Origin: Purshia tridentata
Taxonomy: Eukaryota; Streptophyta; Magnoliopsida; Rosales; Rosaceae
DNA: 64,000 nt
Direction: 5' to 3'
Assembly: GCA_003254885.1 (NCBI GenBank)
Contig: QANT01003962.1
Coordinates: 1-64,000 of the forward strand
Part shown: one piece after another, positions 1 to 11,052 of the stretch
Numbering within the stretch: position 1 is the first letter of the stretch
How the letters are laid out: each line of letters starts with the position of its first letter
Program-made: the position numbers and the translations under genes
Notes under the pieces: generated by a model
Told to the model about the DNA's origin: nothing
Databases searched by the model: none
The model's input: only the letters and a program-made list of their open reading frames with translations

Positions 1-316
1 AGGTAAGATCAGATCTGGTGGTGGCCGAAATTTCGGGGAAATTTCGGCGAAAAATTAATAGGTTGTTGTTAAAATTTCCATACCCCCCAAAAACGAAATT
101 TAATACCTTGCTTGGAGTACATGAATGTAATTAAGGTTGTATTTGGTTGCTGCAATAAATATTAAATTGAAATCAAATGGAAATATGGAATGTAGAGACA
201 ATTATAGACTAAATAGGAAGAATTGAAAATTGGCCATTCTGGGTGCGCATTCAACTGCAAAACCGAAAAACTGATCCGAATCGCGATTCGGTCTGGTTAA
301 CCAGTCTTATATTAAA
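1..316. other. Left flank, no gene seen
   Basis: AT-rich sequence with no coding signal. It contains a short palindromic stretch near 28-50 (CCGAAATTTCGG followed by a repeated AAATTTCGG). It ends at base A316, which is the host base next to the Helitron 3' end. Confidence 0.5.
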
Positions 317-326
317 CTAGCCTCTC

Positions 327-348
327 CGCACTCGCTTCCGCAAGTGCG
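327..348 (-). repeat. Helitron 3' subterminal hairpin
   Basis: Imperfect palindrome with a 6-bp outer stem, one mismatch, a 2-bp inner stem and a 4-nt loop, lying 10 nt inside the CTAG end. This placement is the Helitron transposition terminator signature. A partial second copy of the hairpin arm (CCGCAAGTGCGAA) occurs at about 929-941. Confidence 0.7.
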
Positions 349-1165
349 AATTGGCTTTCTTTCTTTTTTCTTCCATAAGTATAGCTTCTTTTTTTTATAT
401 ACATAATTTTCTTGTCAAATTTTGATGTCTTTATACACCACATTTGTCTAAACTAATAGAAGACATTGTTCAACTTCTTCTTTCTAGCTTTTTAATAGGG
501 GACATTGTTTTACCTTTTTTTTTTATGGTTTCTTGTTTATACTATTTATTTGATAAAAAATCCGTGTAATTGATTTTATGCAGGTAAGTAATCATTTGAT
601 GATTTGCCAGTATGCATTAGTTTGACCGATTAAAAAAGTCAAACTTTGCCCCCAAGGTCCATGTGGTGCTGCTCTATTGGTTGTAGATTTATTGGGGATT
701 TTATCCCCAAACACTATTTCCAAACTCAAATTACTCAAAGTCTTAGATCAAAATAAGAAAAAGAAAAAGCAGAAATTGGATTAACAAAAGGAACATGAAT
801 TTGCTTAACAGATGAGGATGACAGGGGAGTAAAAAAGAAAGAAAATAAATTAAAAATTGGGTTCTAGGAGGAGATGCAAGTGATGGAGAAGTTGGGAGTA
901 TCTTCTATTAAATTGCCAATTCAACTTTCCGCAAGTGCGAAGCAACTCTTTTTTTAACGTAAATATCGACATTTTGGTACGCATAATGTATCTAATAAGC
1001 TTTTTCTATTACACATATGTTTAATTATTATTTTTTCCTTTAATTAATGAGTTCAATGTGAGCAAGTGAGTAAGTAATATCGATTAATAATAATGTTGTA
1101 AGGAAAACCACTCTCTAAATTATGATTATATTGTTTATGAAAGACGCAACATAAATTGTTGGGTT

Positions 1166-1264
1166 AGAGCAAAATTTTTTTGTACACCACATTTAATTAC
1201 TTGAACTTTAATTGTTGACCTTGAAATCCCTCTTGATAAAGCCATATATAATTGCCCATGACTA
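1166..1264 (-). pseudogene. Helitron helicase (PIF1-like) C-terminal fragment
   Basis: On the minus strand one frame reads SHGQLYMALSRGISRS and then IKVQVIKCGVQK. The HGQLYVALSR block is the conserved last motif of Helitron/PIF1 helicases. Only this end of the helicase is readable. It lies near the element's 3' end and in the same orientation, as expected for a deletion derivative. Its downstream part is repeated at about 2335-2390. Confidence 0.7.
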
Positions 1265-2212
1265 ATATAGTGATATTACAATATAGAAGAAAAATACTTA
1301 CATGTAATATTGTCTGATCTTGAGAAACTCAATTTGACCGAAAACTACTTCTTTGTCCATTCGAATATAAGTCTTATGTAGTTTTTAGCCTCACCACACA
1401 TGCTTCAACACGTGCGAAAAGCTCTTACCTATTGTACATGCCTCATTATTTTGCATTGTAGCATATCTATGTTTATAATTCTCTTAGTGTCTTTCAACTA
1501 CAATCCATTAAGATATCTTTCTTTTTTTTCAAAACAAAAAACCCACACATTTGTATGTACACTCATATCTTTCCATATCTTCCTAGTCTTACTGACATTG
1601 GATATTCTTCTGTGATGTGCTCATCATTTTTTGTTCTCTCTCTCTCTCTCATGATATGCAGTAAAAAAATTGACAATATAGGTAAAATTAGTATGCAAAA
1701 TTCCCAATTTTCCAACCCATATCACCAATCTACAAAAGCAAATCTAAAATCAAACATAAATTAGATGAAGAAAAAAAAATAACACTTTAAAAAATGAATC
1801 AATCGAGAATATTCCAAAACCATTGTAATACAATACACGACTGCAATAGTGAATGCTAATAAGGGCATTCCTCTTGACCCAAACATTCTTTGAGATTCTA
1901 AATCTTTTTACTTTGTACCTTTGCTTCTACAAAGAAATATAAGCAGACAAACAAAGAGATATTACAAAAAGACTCAAAAGAACATTCACTTTGAGGATCA
2001 CACCATGCAACTTCAAATTCTACTACTATGGTTACTAGTAGCTAGAATCATGACTATATGATGAAAGACAACTAATAGATAGATATGTTACTACAATATA
2101 CAAAATTTGTCCTTGAAGTACTCAAAATTTGAAGGAAAAACGAAAGAAAGGGAGAACTAAATGGTAGTTAGCTTTAAATTAAGATAAGCACCAAAATCAG
2201 CATTCTCATTTC

Positions 2213-3410
2213 TTCTTTCCAGCCTTGGCAGCTTTTGAAGCCTTTGTCTGCACAATTCAACAAAAAATAGAGAGCAAAACATGAGCACTAAAAGACAAAA
2301 GGTATTGCAATCAAACTACAATAACTAAGCGAAAAATTGGGTTGGAGCAAAACTTTTTTGTACACCACATTTAATTACTTGAACTTAGTTGTAACAACTA
2401 AGTGGCAATAATTATACAACAATGGCATGGAATATTAATAACTAAACATTGATTTAGTATTCCTACAGCCTACTTTTGGCACTTCCTTTAAAATAAGGAA
2501 TTCTATGATTGCAAGAAGATTTAGAGCGGAAGTTCACTTTTCTCAAAAATTAAAAGTTCTCTTCATTCACCTTGAAACTCTATTTTTAATATTCTATATC
2601 TCTAACTGTGTGATCAAAGAGATTCAAGAACAATGCTACCACAAAGTTCACAGAATTTACTACAACAATATCATAAATGTCCTGGACTTTTATATTGTAC
2701 CAAAATATCCTAATGGTCTCTCTCTCATGTTTATTTTTGAATATGAACCATAGAATAAAATTTTAGTTTATTAGTTCTACTACTTGCACACTATAAATTC
2801 CAATGAGTATTACAAACACACACAACTATATAATCACAAAATTAGAGTAAGCAAGATCTCAAATTATGATTATCAGCTCGGATCTAACAAATAATTAAAT
2901 AAATAAAATTAAAATCATATACTATATACCTTGCGGAGGAAATTTCCACTACCACTATGTAGCTTAACAACTTCATAGATTGCAGTGTGAAGCGCCCATG
3001 TAGTCAATGCTTTGTTGGGTCCACCATTTATCACCTTTAAACAATGATCAATCAAAACAAAAGAAACCCACTTCGCATCAAATCCCAGTTCCACTAAAAA
3101 CTCAAAAACGAATGGAAAAATGACACAAAACCAACCAGAAATCATCATATCACGCAAACAGAAAAAACCCAATAAGATTATAAGTGTAGTTTATAGGTGA
3201 AAACAACACATAAAAAACTTAATTTGTCTAGACTTACCTTGATCAACCTGTATTTAGGCTCATACTTATTTGCATTCTCAACTGTCGTAAATCAATCCAA
3301 AGCCAATAGATTTACCACCATCAAAGTGTGTCTGGAACTTGAAAACAAAGATGGAATTATAGGGTCTTAACCTCGTAAATTTTTGCAAACTTCTCCTTCA
3401 GCTCTGCCTT
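2213..3410 (-). pseudogene. Captured ribosomal protein S24 (RPS24) fragments
   Basis: Minus-strand pieces in gene order match 40S protein S24e. At 3370-3410 the read is KAELKEKFAKIYE. At 3240-3350 it is IFVFKFQTHFDGGKS, then GFGLIYDS, ENANKYEPKYRLIK and a GT donor. At 2213-2250 it is TKASKAAKAGKKK and a stop. Compared with the family, two bases are missing between YDS and ENA, breaking the frame, and the central KQMKERKNR region is absent. Between the pieces, at about 2937-3040, is an open stretch reading INGGPNKALTTW then ALHTAIYEVVKL, which is not S24 and which I do not recognise; it may come from another captured gene. Whether the chimera is transcribed cannot be told. Confidence 0.7.
2335..2390 (-). 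repeat. Second copy of the helicase-end segment
   Basis: The stretch containing TTTTTTGTACACCACATTTA followed by ATTACTTGAACTT closely matches 1157-1212. It shows an internal duplication or a second partial copy of the Helitron helicase tail inside the element. Confidence 0.6.
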
Positions 3411-3696
3411 CACACATTAAATAGCCCAATATAATTTAATTAGAGAACATGTGTATAACTCAGATTACTGCTTTTCTACATGCACTAAAAAGATATCAAC
3501 CTTTTGGTTTTAATCAAACAAAGCCTTAGCTTAGCTAGGACAACCTCAATCGTGCTTTACATTCAACTTTATATTCACTACAGATAGCAAGAACATAGGT
3601 GATAAGGTTCAAAAACAAAATTGCAAACAGATGGATATATGTTATAACTGAATAATTAAAACGAATGATACCTTTGAAACATTAGGCCTTTCTTAT

Positions 3697-3960
3697 TCTC
3701 ATTTCTTCTTTCCAGCCTTTGCAGCATCTGAAGCCACTGCCCAGAGCAAATCACTACCGTTAATAGCCTTCCTCTTCTTCTCTCTAGCACTTATCACTCG
3801 TCCTACACACAGTTCAATTCCCCAAACAAAAACAAATGTAATTTCAGTTCCACAAAAAGTAAAAACCCAAACAAACACTAATAAATGACAGAGAAGACGG
3901 TGCTGTACTCGCTGATGAACTCAGAGACGCATTCCTGCAGTCTCCTTGGCATTCTTAGAT
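3697..3960 (-). pseudogene. Captured NF-YB-like histone-fold fragment joined to an RPS24 tail
   Basis: The minus strand at about 3891-3945 reads ECVSEFISEYS, with NAKET just upstream in another frame. At 3730-3800 it reads REKKRKAINGSDLLWA. These match the NF-YB histone fold blocks (KETVQECVSEFIS and REKRKTINGDDLLWA). Directly after LLWA the same frame continues VASDAAKAGKKK and a stop, which is the C-terminus of RPS24. The join therefore fuses two unrelated host genes, typical of Helitron capture. A 2-base loss before ECVSEF breaks the NF-YB frame. The NF-YB assignment is by motif only. Confidence 0.55.
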
Positions 3961-4345
3961 GGTGCTTTTATTTGGGAGCGAGAGTTTGGATCTGGGGAAT
4001 CCCAGTTTGCAAGCAGATTTCAAAATGAAAGAGGGAAGAACCTGATTTTCAAGAGTAGAAGACTGAAATGAAGCAGGTGGAGAGACGGTTCCGGCCATTA
4101 AAAGTGTAGAGACAGTTGCCTCCTGAGTCGTGGTTGCTTCATAGTCGTAGTCGTGCTTTTGGGCATTTTCAAAAAATTCCTTTTTTTTTCTTTTTTTATT
4201 TATTTCCTAGTTGTTGATTTACCTTCCTGTTTATAGTTAAGAAATAATTTTAACAATATTTTTTATATTAAAGTAGGGACAATTTTGGGTTATTGAAGGT
4301 TTGACCATACTCTCTCTTCTCCCTTTATATATATATATAGATAGA

Positions 4346-5840
4346 TAATATAATACATAAATTAATCCACGTGGAATCATGTCATTGGTGAAGTTAATGA
4401 ATTACTGTGGTCCTCACCACACCTAATCTCAATTGCTGAAATCCTAATCTAATCACCGATTCACCCTTGCCGGAATCTGAGCTCCGATCATCTAATCCAT
4501 CAGAGTTTGGACCACCATTTGAGATCCTGAAGTTTTCGCTTCAGCTGAATTTGCTTCAAGTATGTTCTCTCATTCATTTATTTTCCTGGTTTGTTCTTTT
4601 ATTCTCAGTGACCATATGGTTTCCATACAAGTTCCATGGTGACCGAATTGTTCTTTTATTCTCATTGAAGAGTAATAAGTCATACTAGCACTAAAACGAG
4701 GCAAAACTGCCATGTCATCAAACAAACCACGTGTCAATTTATTCGCCGTACCAATTATATATTTTAAATTTACGCCAAAAAAACTGTCTTTTAACAAAAT
4801 CGATCTTTTCTAATCCTCTAATTCTTCTTCTTCTTCTTCAGCACTTGAGATACTTTCTGTGATCTCTGTGATTCATATGGGGCATCTGAGCGCCATTCTT
4901 GCCGTTTTAGAATCATAAACTTAGAGGAGGCTATGTTCGGATATAGCTTTCTTTTGACTGTCTCTAAGTTGAAAGCCCGTTCTATATCTGCCTAAGCTTT
5001 CGTTTCTTACTTTCTTTACAGGTATTCAATTTTCTTTATTTCACTTTTTATTATTTTAAATTATTCATTTATTATTTTCTAGATTTTAGAATTTAAAAAA
5101 TTCGTCAAATGTACGCCTTTTTATCTAAAAATGTTTTTTATTTTTCTGTGTTTTGATCGAATTCTATCTTGGATTTCCAAATCTCTTGGGATTAATTCTC
5201 TCAAAACACATGCTTGTTCGGCCATCGTACCTGTTAATAGGCCTTGTAGGATTTAGATCAGTAGTTTGATGGTTTAGGATTGAATTCAATTGGGTTTCTG
5301 CAAGGTCACATTCAGGTTCATTCGGCTTGCGCGGTTAGTTTGGATGCAATGCAATACAAGGAATTGTTTATTTATTTTATTTTATTTTGTAACTTGAGAA
5401 GTGCGTGGGTTTTGGTCTAATACTGTGAATGAGGGTGCTCAGGTTGAGAGGCTTAAAGAAAGCATCTTTTTTTTTGGCCAAGATTAAAGAAAGCATCTTT
5501 AATCCTCAGTTGATAGAAAAGCAATTTGGACCTCTCCTATTGTCCCATGGGAAATACAGATAGGAGGATCAATACTTAATATAGAATAGGATTTTCTGTT
5601 TTATTGTTATTTCCAATTTTATAACCAAAACAACACTTTTTTTAGAAAAATTTTCTCGCAAAATTAATGGTTGTACTTTTTCCAGTTTCATGGGGATTCT
5701 TATATACTTTTTGACCATCAAGAGAACATGAAATTTCAACGGTCTTTCTTCAATGAAAAAACAAGTTTGATTTTGCGTGTTGGTTGACTATTGAATCTAT
5801 GTTGTTTTAATGTTTTTTTGATGGTGTGGAGGATTTTAGG
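4346..5840 (+). promoter_or_regulatory. USE1 upstream region and probable 5' leader with intron
   Basis: No other gene is seen. A CTTCTT-rich leader around 4820-4860 is followed by TTTACAG|GTATTC at 5021/5022, a good donor. TTTTAG|G at 5839/5840 is an acceptor one base before the USE1 start codon. A 5'-UTR intron of about 0.8 kb is inferred. Within it, 5484-5507 holds a perfect 9-bp stem (GATTAAAGA/TCTTTAATC) beside a repeat of AAAGAAAGCATCTTT. Confidence 0.45.
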
Positions 5841-8800
5841 ATGAGAATCAGTAAAACAGAGGTGAACTTGAGGAGGCTTCTTGCAGCTGCTCCTCAGCAG
5901 CAAAATCAGGCAAAACTTGTACATGTATGATCCTTGTCCTCTCACCTGTGATAATGAATGCTCTTGTTATTTTTATTATTTTTTTTAAACTCTCTGATAT
6001 GAATGGTGGTATTAGAATTCTAGGTTGCAGACCTTCATTCATTTTCAGTGAATTTTTCTATGCCAAAAAATTTATTTTTTGTTGTCTTTATACTAAAACC
6101 TCACATTACTGTAACTTTGCAGTATGTTGCTACTTTACGAGAACTGGTAGAACAACTAGCTGAAGAGAGAACTCCAGAAGGCTTACCAAGGTTCATATGT
6201 GTTTTATTTTCCCCCATGATATACTTTTAACTGTTATTCTTCAATAATTTGATGCATTTACCAACATGCTTCCATCTATGGTACTAATGTGAGGTTTCTC
6301 CTACTCTGAAAATCTAGACATGATGGAAGTATTGACTAACATGCCAAACACTGTGTTTAGAGTGAATATGCTTTTTATACTCATAATAAATTTTAGAGAC
6401 ATCCTCTCAAATCATTAGCATATTTTTGGTGTAAATAATTGTGTATGGCACTAGGGTGTGTTGGTACTTGAGAGAGTGAGGTTCCCAGTGTGGATTGTGG
6501 TGTGCTTATGTGTAGTGTGTTCTAAGGGACTAAGTGATGCTGGGCACACTTTTTGCTATGCGGTGTTATCGCTATAGGAGTGAACAATTTAATTTTATCC
6601 GAGTGTTAACTACAGTAAAATTTCGTATTCGTATTGTTTATTTTTTTTATGATTAGATTTTGATTTTTGTTCTTTTATTGTGGGACCTCACGATGGGGCT
6701 ATAACTCAACATAGTGGACTTTTCTAGTATATGAGGTTGTAAGCTTCTTAATTTACTAATTTAACTTATTATTTTCCATTCTGTATACAGAGTTTCAAAA
6801 GCTGTTTTGAGTGATTATTCAGAGAAGATTGAAGCTATTGCTTCCAAATTAACTGCTCTGTTGGTGCGTATATATGATCTAGCAAGTATACATGTTTCTC
6901 TTTCTTGTATTTCTGCTTTAATGTTACTTTAAACCATTGGCAACTGTATTTTGAATTTATGATTTTTTGTGAATTTAAGTAATTTTTTTTAACTGATAAT
7001 AGATTATGTTGAAGAACTGGAAATTATAATGACAATGTATGAGATAGGAAAATATTGATAGGCTGATACAACTTGGGTGGGAGACTGGGAGTAGCTGAGA
7101 CAGGTCAACAAAACACCTAAGATGTTACAGTGTTCTTGGCTGTGATGAATGCTTGGAAATTTTTTTAATTTTTATTTCAGCTTTTATGCTGGGAAGAATT
7201 TCTAGAGGTGGTTTTCAGTTGAAGGATCCACCCTAGTCCACGTTTATAGAAAATCTTGAAAATTTTCTTTTAGTGCATCTGTACATGTAATTTGTTATGT
7301 CAGTTTATTTTGTCATCCGAAGAGCACATATACAATAAAGATATATATGGAGGCCATTGCTCCTAACTATTTTTTCTTTGGAAAATTCCCAGCCCGATGT
7401 GCAAGCTCCCGAGGAGTCCCTTGCAAGAATTTCTGTCAAAGCAAACTCTTCTGAAACAGGAGACAGTCAGAGTCCTCATTCTCCCGGTCTGAGAAGAAGA
7501 ATTGTGTAAGTGAATCTGTTGTAGTTAGGATCTCATTATGTTTTGGTTTGACTCCTCAGGATCTCATTTGTTTTATTTTAACTGGTTTTGTTCATTAAAT
7601 AGGCCTACCTCAAATGTTGAAGATGGAACTCGTGAGACTGCAACTGTTGACTCTTCAGCGCCTGTCAAACTGGATGCTGCAGCCCATTCACACATTGAAA
7701 AGCATAGGTAATTTGGTACTTTCTCGATTTCTTCTGCTATTAAAACTTGGTTAACAAGACTATGGAAGAAATTGAAAGCAGTATGCTAGAATGTTGATCA
7801 CAAATTAATGCGGTGATGTAAATATTTATGTTTCAATATGAAGTCACTTTTTTTTGGGCAAAAGAATAGAAGAAGTTAGTTTTTGTTTATAAAATATAAA
7901 AAGTGCTTCTTGTACTAAAGGAATTGACAACAGCAATAAATTTGGACCAATACGTTGAGGTGAATACTTCAGGATTAGTTGTTTGCAGCTGAAATAACTT
8001 TTACTATAATCTGCACTCTTGTACTTTAGACCATTACGTTTAGATTTTGAGGCCCTGGTGCCAGGGTACCTTGCTGTTCTTTGAATAGCTTTAACTGGGC
8101 CATCCTTGGCTTCAGGATGTTTCATCTGAATTTAAATACTTTTAATCAGTCCACTGGTTTATCTGGCACGCTATTTATTGTATGCTGGAAATCTTAAATT
8201 TCTTACCATCATTGCTTAAATAGTCAAATGCAATTAAATGCGCTTTGAGATTTCTTTTATTGGTAACAAAGTGGCCAAAGGCCTAAAGCAAAAAACTACC
8301 TACAAATTAACCTGGGGATAGAAACCCCAGCCTGGTCATAGCTAAGAGTGCTTATTAAGGAACTGGGAGGACCCCCCAGAATGTGGCAGCCAAAAATCCA
8401 TGTCCAACCTAAGTTGGCCAGCCCATCAGCAGAAAATACGCTCTCATGCATGTCTGATGCAACACTGCCAGTCCCTTAACCACAGCAGTTGACATTCCAT
8501 AATAAGCCCAACAAGAGGGTGGTTTGAATCAACTTGTCCTTGAACCAGAGACACCACACCTCTACTGGAAAATTGGAAATGCTTCTATCCTAAGCCAATT
8601 GAAATCCGTGAAGTATAGATCCCACAGTTCAGCTGTTAAAACTTCTACTGTTAGCTATATTTGCTTTTCATATCCCGTTTAGGATTCTTATAAAGTTTTG
8701 TCTCTTGTTTCAGAAAGCTTCAAGAGGATTTGACTGATGAAATGGTTGGGTTGGCAAGGCAACTCAAAGAGAGTAGTCTCATGATGAGCCGCTCCCTGCA

Positions 8801-9476
8801 AGACACTGAAAAAGTAAGATACCATGATTTATCTGATGCATGATCTTGTAACCTCAGCACCATATTAGGATTTTCCTGGCTGTGATTTGATTTGTGTTTA
8901 TGGGTGACAGCGACCAGGGTGAATGAAAGTTATGAAAGGATGTTTTGGATTTAGAGGTGCGCGAATCTGAAGAAATGCTTGAAAAAATGTTTAAAACAAA
9001 GAAACCAAGGTTTGAGGGTGCTGTTGTGGGAAGAGTACCCTGAGACCACTAGCTAAATATTTAGGTGCGCATAGGAGAACTGAGTTAATTTAATTTTTTT
9101 TGTTTAATGAGATGAAAGGGTTAGGGGAGGTTTGAAAGATGGTATCTGGTATGGTTTTCAATGTTCAGGGAACTAAGAGAAAGAAGAATAACATGATAAG
9201 CTTTAGCAATCAGACCTAGAAAAAGAGGGCATTTAAACCGTCAAAATGAGAGTATTATATGCTGCTGGATATCTTTGATTAATTATGGTTTGTGTGCAGA
9301 TACTTGATTCTACAGAAAAGGCTGTTGAGAGTAGCTTGGCAAGCACTGGTCATGCCACTGCTCGAGCGACCAATGTATTTTCCAAGACCTCCAAGACTAC
9401 ATGTTTCACATGGCTTGTGATGTTTCTAATGACCTGTATATTCATCATGGTTGTACTCTTAATTCGTGTCACTTAA
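5841..9476 (+). CDS. USE1: USE1-type SNARE, tail-anchored ER/Golgi membrane fusion protein
   Basis: Seven coding exons: 5841-5924, 6123-6190, 6791-6863, 7393-7505, 7603-7707, 8714-8813, 9300-9476, giving 239 aa. The start [14 protein letters not shown] is the conserved plant Use1 N-terminus. The middle is a helical region ([20 protein letters not shown]). The SNARE-like helix spans about residues 148-200 ([20 protein letters not shown], then [12 protein letters not shown] and [13 protein letters not shown]). The C-terminus is one hydrophobic anchor ([20 protein letters not shown]), then RVT and the stop. Yeast Use1p and relatives act as Q-SNAREs in Golgi-to-ER retrograde transport; that role is inferred from family. 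A LINE fossil sits in intron 5. Length fits the Arabidopsis relatives (about 240 aa). Confidence 0.9.
8255..8600 (-). mobile_element. LINE (non-LTR) 3' fragment with RNase H tail
   Basis: Inside USE1 intron 5, antisense to the gene. The minus strand reads [20 protein letters not shown], then [10 protein letters not shown], and in shifted frames ADGLANLG and [10 protein letters not shown] followed by a stop at 8296-8298. The RDWQ...RHxxRE...ADGLANLG pattern is the RNase H region at the end of plant LINE ORF2. At least one in-frame stop and frame change are present, so it is dead. The 5' part of the LINE is missing, which is usual 5' truncation. Ends are approximate. Confidence 0.7.
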
Positions 9477-10668
9477 TAAGTGTATTTTTAGTTAGGAAGG
9501 CCGAGAACAGAACTCTTGGCATAGTGGAAATTGGCCGGCCAAGTTTACTTGCTCATCAGATTATATTACTAGACATTTTGTGCTGACCTGTTGGGTTGAC
9601 CATGGACTTTTTATTTGGCCAACATGACGATGGAGTTAGTAATTAAGGAAATTAAGAAATTGTGTTGAAGCAATACTACGTTCTTAGACCTAAACAGTTG
9701 TTTTACTCATTCATATGGGTTAAGAAAACAAATTCATGCAGTTTAACGTTTCGATTTTATGAAATCTGATTATAACAAGTTATCATATAATATATGTTTG
9801 AAAGGATCAAGACAGACTGGATGAGCGGCCTCTTTATATATCTTGGCTTTTTAGCTAATTTGTAGATAATTTTTTTTTTCTTTTTCTGATCGGAAAATTT
9901 GTAGATCATGTTAAGAAAATGTATATATGTTCCAGCTGTCTTTTTTAAAGGCTCTCCATTTTAGCCAGTCACTTTTAGGCTGAATTAAAAATAATAATTA
10001 AATATTCAAGATTAGCTATATTAGAGAATATTGTTAAGAGTAATCACTTAAAAAGTGGCTGCTAAAGTAATAATTAACTATTTTGACTAAAATTTAGCTA
10101 AAAATAGAGTATTGCTTGAAGCAATTAATCAGTTAATTAAGCTTGTAAACACATCTCTTCATGGTTTCATGGTTGATGGGTACGACGTGGCGATACAAAT
10201 TTTATGCCGGAAAGGATACTCTATACTATGGAACTCCTATTTAATTATTTCCACATGCATAAGCAGTAAATTAGCTGCAAGAGAAAGCAACGAAAAAAAA
10301 GAAGAAAAAAAGAAAAGGAAATTCTGGATCTCGATCATCTCGTCATATATGCTTAATTAGTTAAAAAAAAAGATAACTTAATTGCCAAAAATTTGATTAA
10401 AGTGGAGAAGAAATTAAAGTTGTTCACAACTTTCAAAATGTTCAAGAATTTAATAAGTGTTCATTTCAGAGAGACCAAAACTAGAAAAGAAAAGAAAATC
10501 GTAACAGAAAGTACGTGATTGAATAATACATCGTTTGCCATTTACAGCGGTACGTTCTTGGAGCTAAAACAATTGGTTAATTGAAACTTGAAAATAAAAG
10601 GGATTAAGAAGATCGAAGTTAATTTAAGTGCATGAATAAGTACAAGCATATTATATATATGATCCATC
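9477..10668. other. Intergenic region between USE1 and the SMR gene
   Basis: Convergent 3' flanks of a plus-strand and a minus-strand gene. It contains one MITE candidate (9952-10109) and A/T-rich low-complexity sequence around 10290-10400. No gene seen. Confidence 0.5.
9952..10109. mobile_element. Small MITE-like element
   Basis: The left end CTCTCCATTTTAGCCA and the reverse complement of the right end, CTCTATTTTTAGCTA, are near-matching inverted repeats about 158 bp apart, with an AT-rich interior. A related end is found at 17286. No clear target duplication was identified. Confidence 0.4.
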
Positions 10669-11052
10669 TTAACTGGCTCTGATCTTCTTGGCAGGAGGAG
10701 GAGTAGTAGTAGCAGTAGTACTAGTGAGCAGAATAAACACAGAGGCAAGATCGTCAGTAATCTTAAAAAAGCTTTGTGAATTAGGAGACTTCAATTTTCT
10801 TCTAGTTTGGCGAGGCTTCTTGGGAGCTGGTGGACACACCAATGGTTGCTTCAAGATCACGTGAGCTGCAGCTGACTTGGGTGTGTGGCACTCTTCTTCA
10901 TGTTCATGATTATGATCTTGAGCTTCTTCTTCTTTCAAATGCAAAAGCTGCTTCTCCTCCTTTGTGTTGTTTAAGGTTCTTAATTTTGGAACCACCACTC
11001 GTATTGGCGTTATTGGCCTAAATTCACAATCTTCTAATATGTCAAAACCCAT
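10669..11052 (-). CDS. SIAMESE-related cyclin-dependent kinase inhibitor
   Basis: Single exon, 127 aa, starting MGFDILEDCEFRP. The family signatures are present: EECHTPKS (about residues 53-60) and VCPPAPKKPRQTRRK (about 72-86), matching the C-TP-S and CPPAPRKxR blocks of the plant SIAMESE/SMR proteins. The rest is an acidic, disordered region rich in E and H, and a C-terminal KKIRAS. SMR proteins bind CDK/cyclin complexes in the nucleus and block mitosis, often promoting endoreduplication; this role is taken from the family. The gene is intronless, as is usual for the family. I cannot tell which numbered SMR it is. Confidence 0.85.
   Translation of the reverse strand: MGFDILEDCEFRPITPIRVVVPKLRTLNNTKEEKQLLHLKEEEAQDHNHEHEEECHTPKSAAAHVILKQPLVCPPAPKKPRQTRRKLKSPNSQSFFKITDDLASVFILLTSTTATTTPPPAKKIRAS

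Larger units (their letters stand above)
317..4345 (-). mobile_element. Non-autonomous Helitron carrying captured gene fragments
   Basis: Seen directly on the minus strand. The 3' end is CTAG (317-320), preceded after a short spacer by a hairpin at 327-348 (CGCACT/AGTGCG plus GC/GC around a TTCC loop). The 5' end begins TCTATCTATATAT at 4345 (or TCTATATAT at 4341) and runs into AAAGGGAGAAGAGAGAG, the usual look of plant Helitron 5' ends. The host bases are A at 316 and T at 4346, the A/T target expected of Helitrons, with no target duplication. Inside, near the 3' end, is a piece of PIF1/Helitron helicase. The rest includes pieces of ribosomal protein S24 and an NF-YB-like gene on the same strand. 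No complete Rep/helicase is present, so it is non-autonomous. The 5' boundary is uncertain by a few bases because of the TA/GATA repeat. Confidence 0.75.

Noticed and set aside
1400-1764. Plus-strand open frames in the Helitron
   Set aside because: AT-rich chance frames running against the element's own orientation; no homology.
10830-11021. Plus-strand open frame
   Set aside because: Antisense shadow of the SMR gene; no family match.
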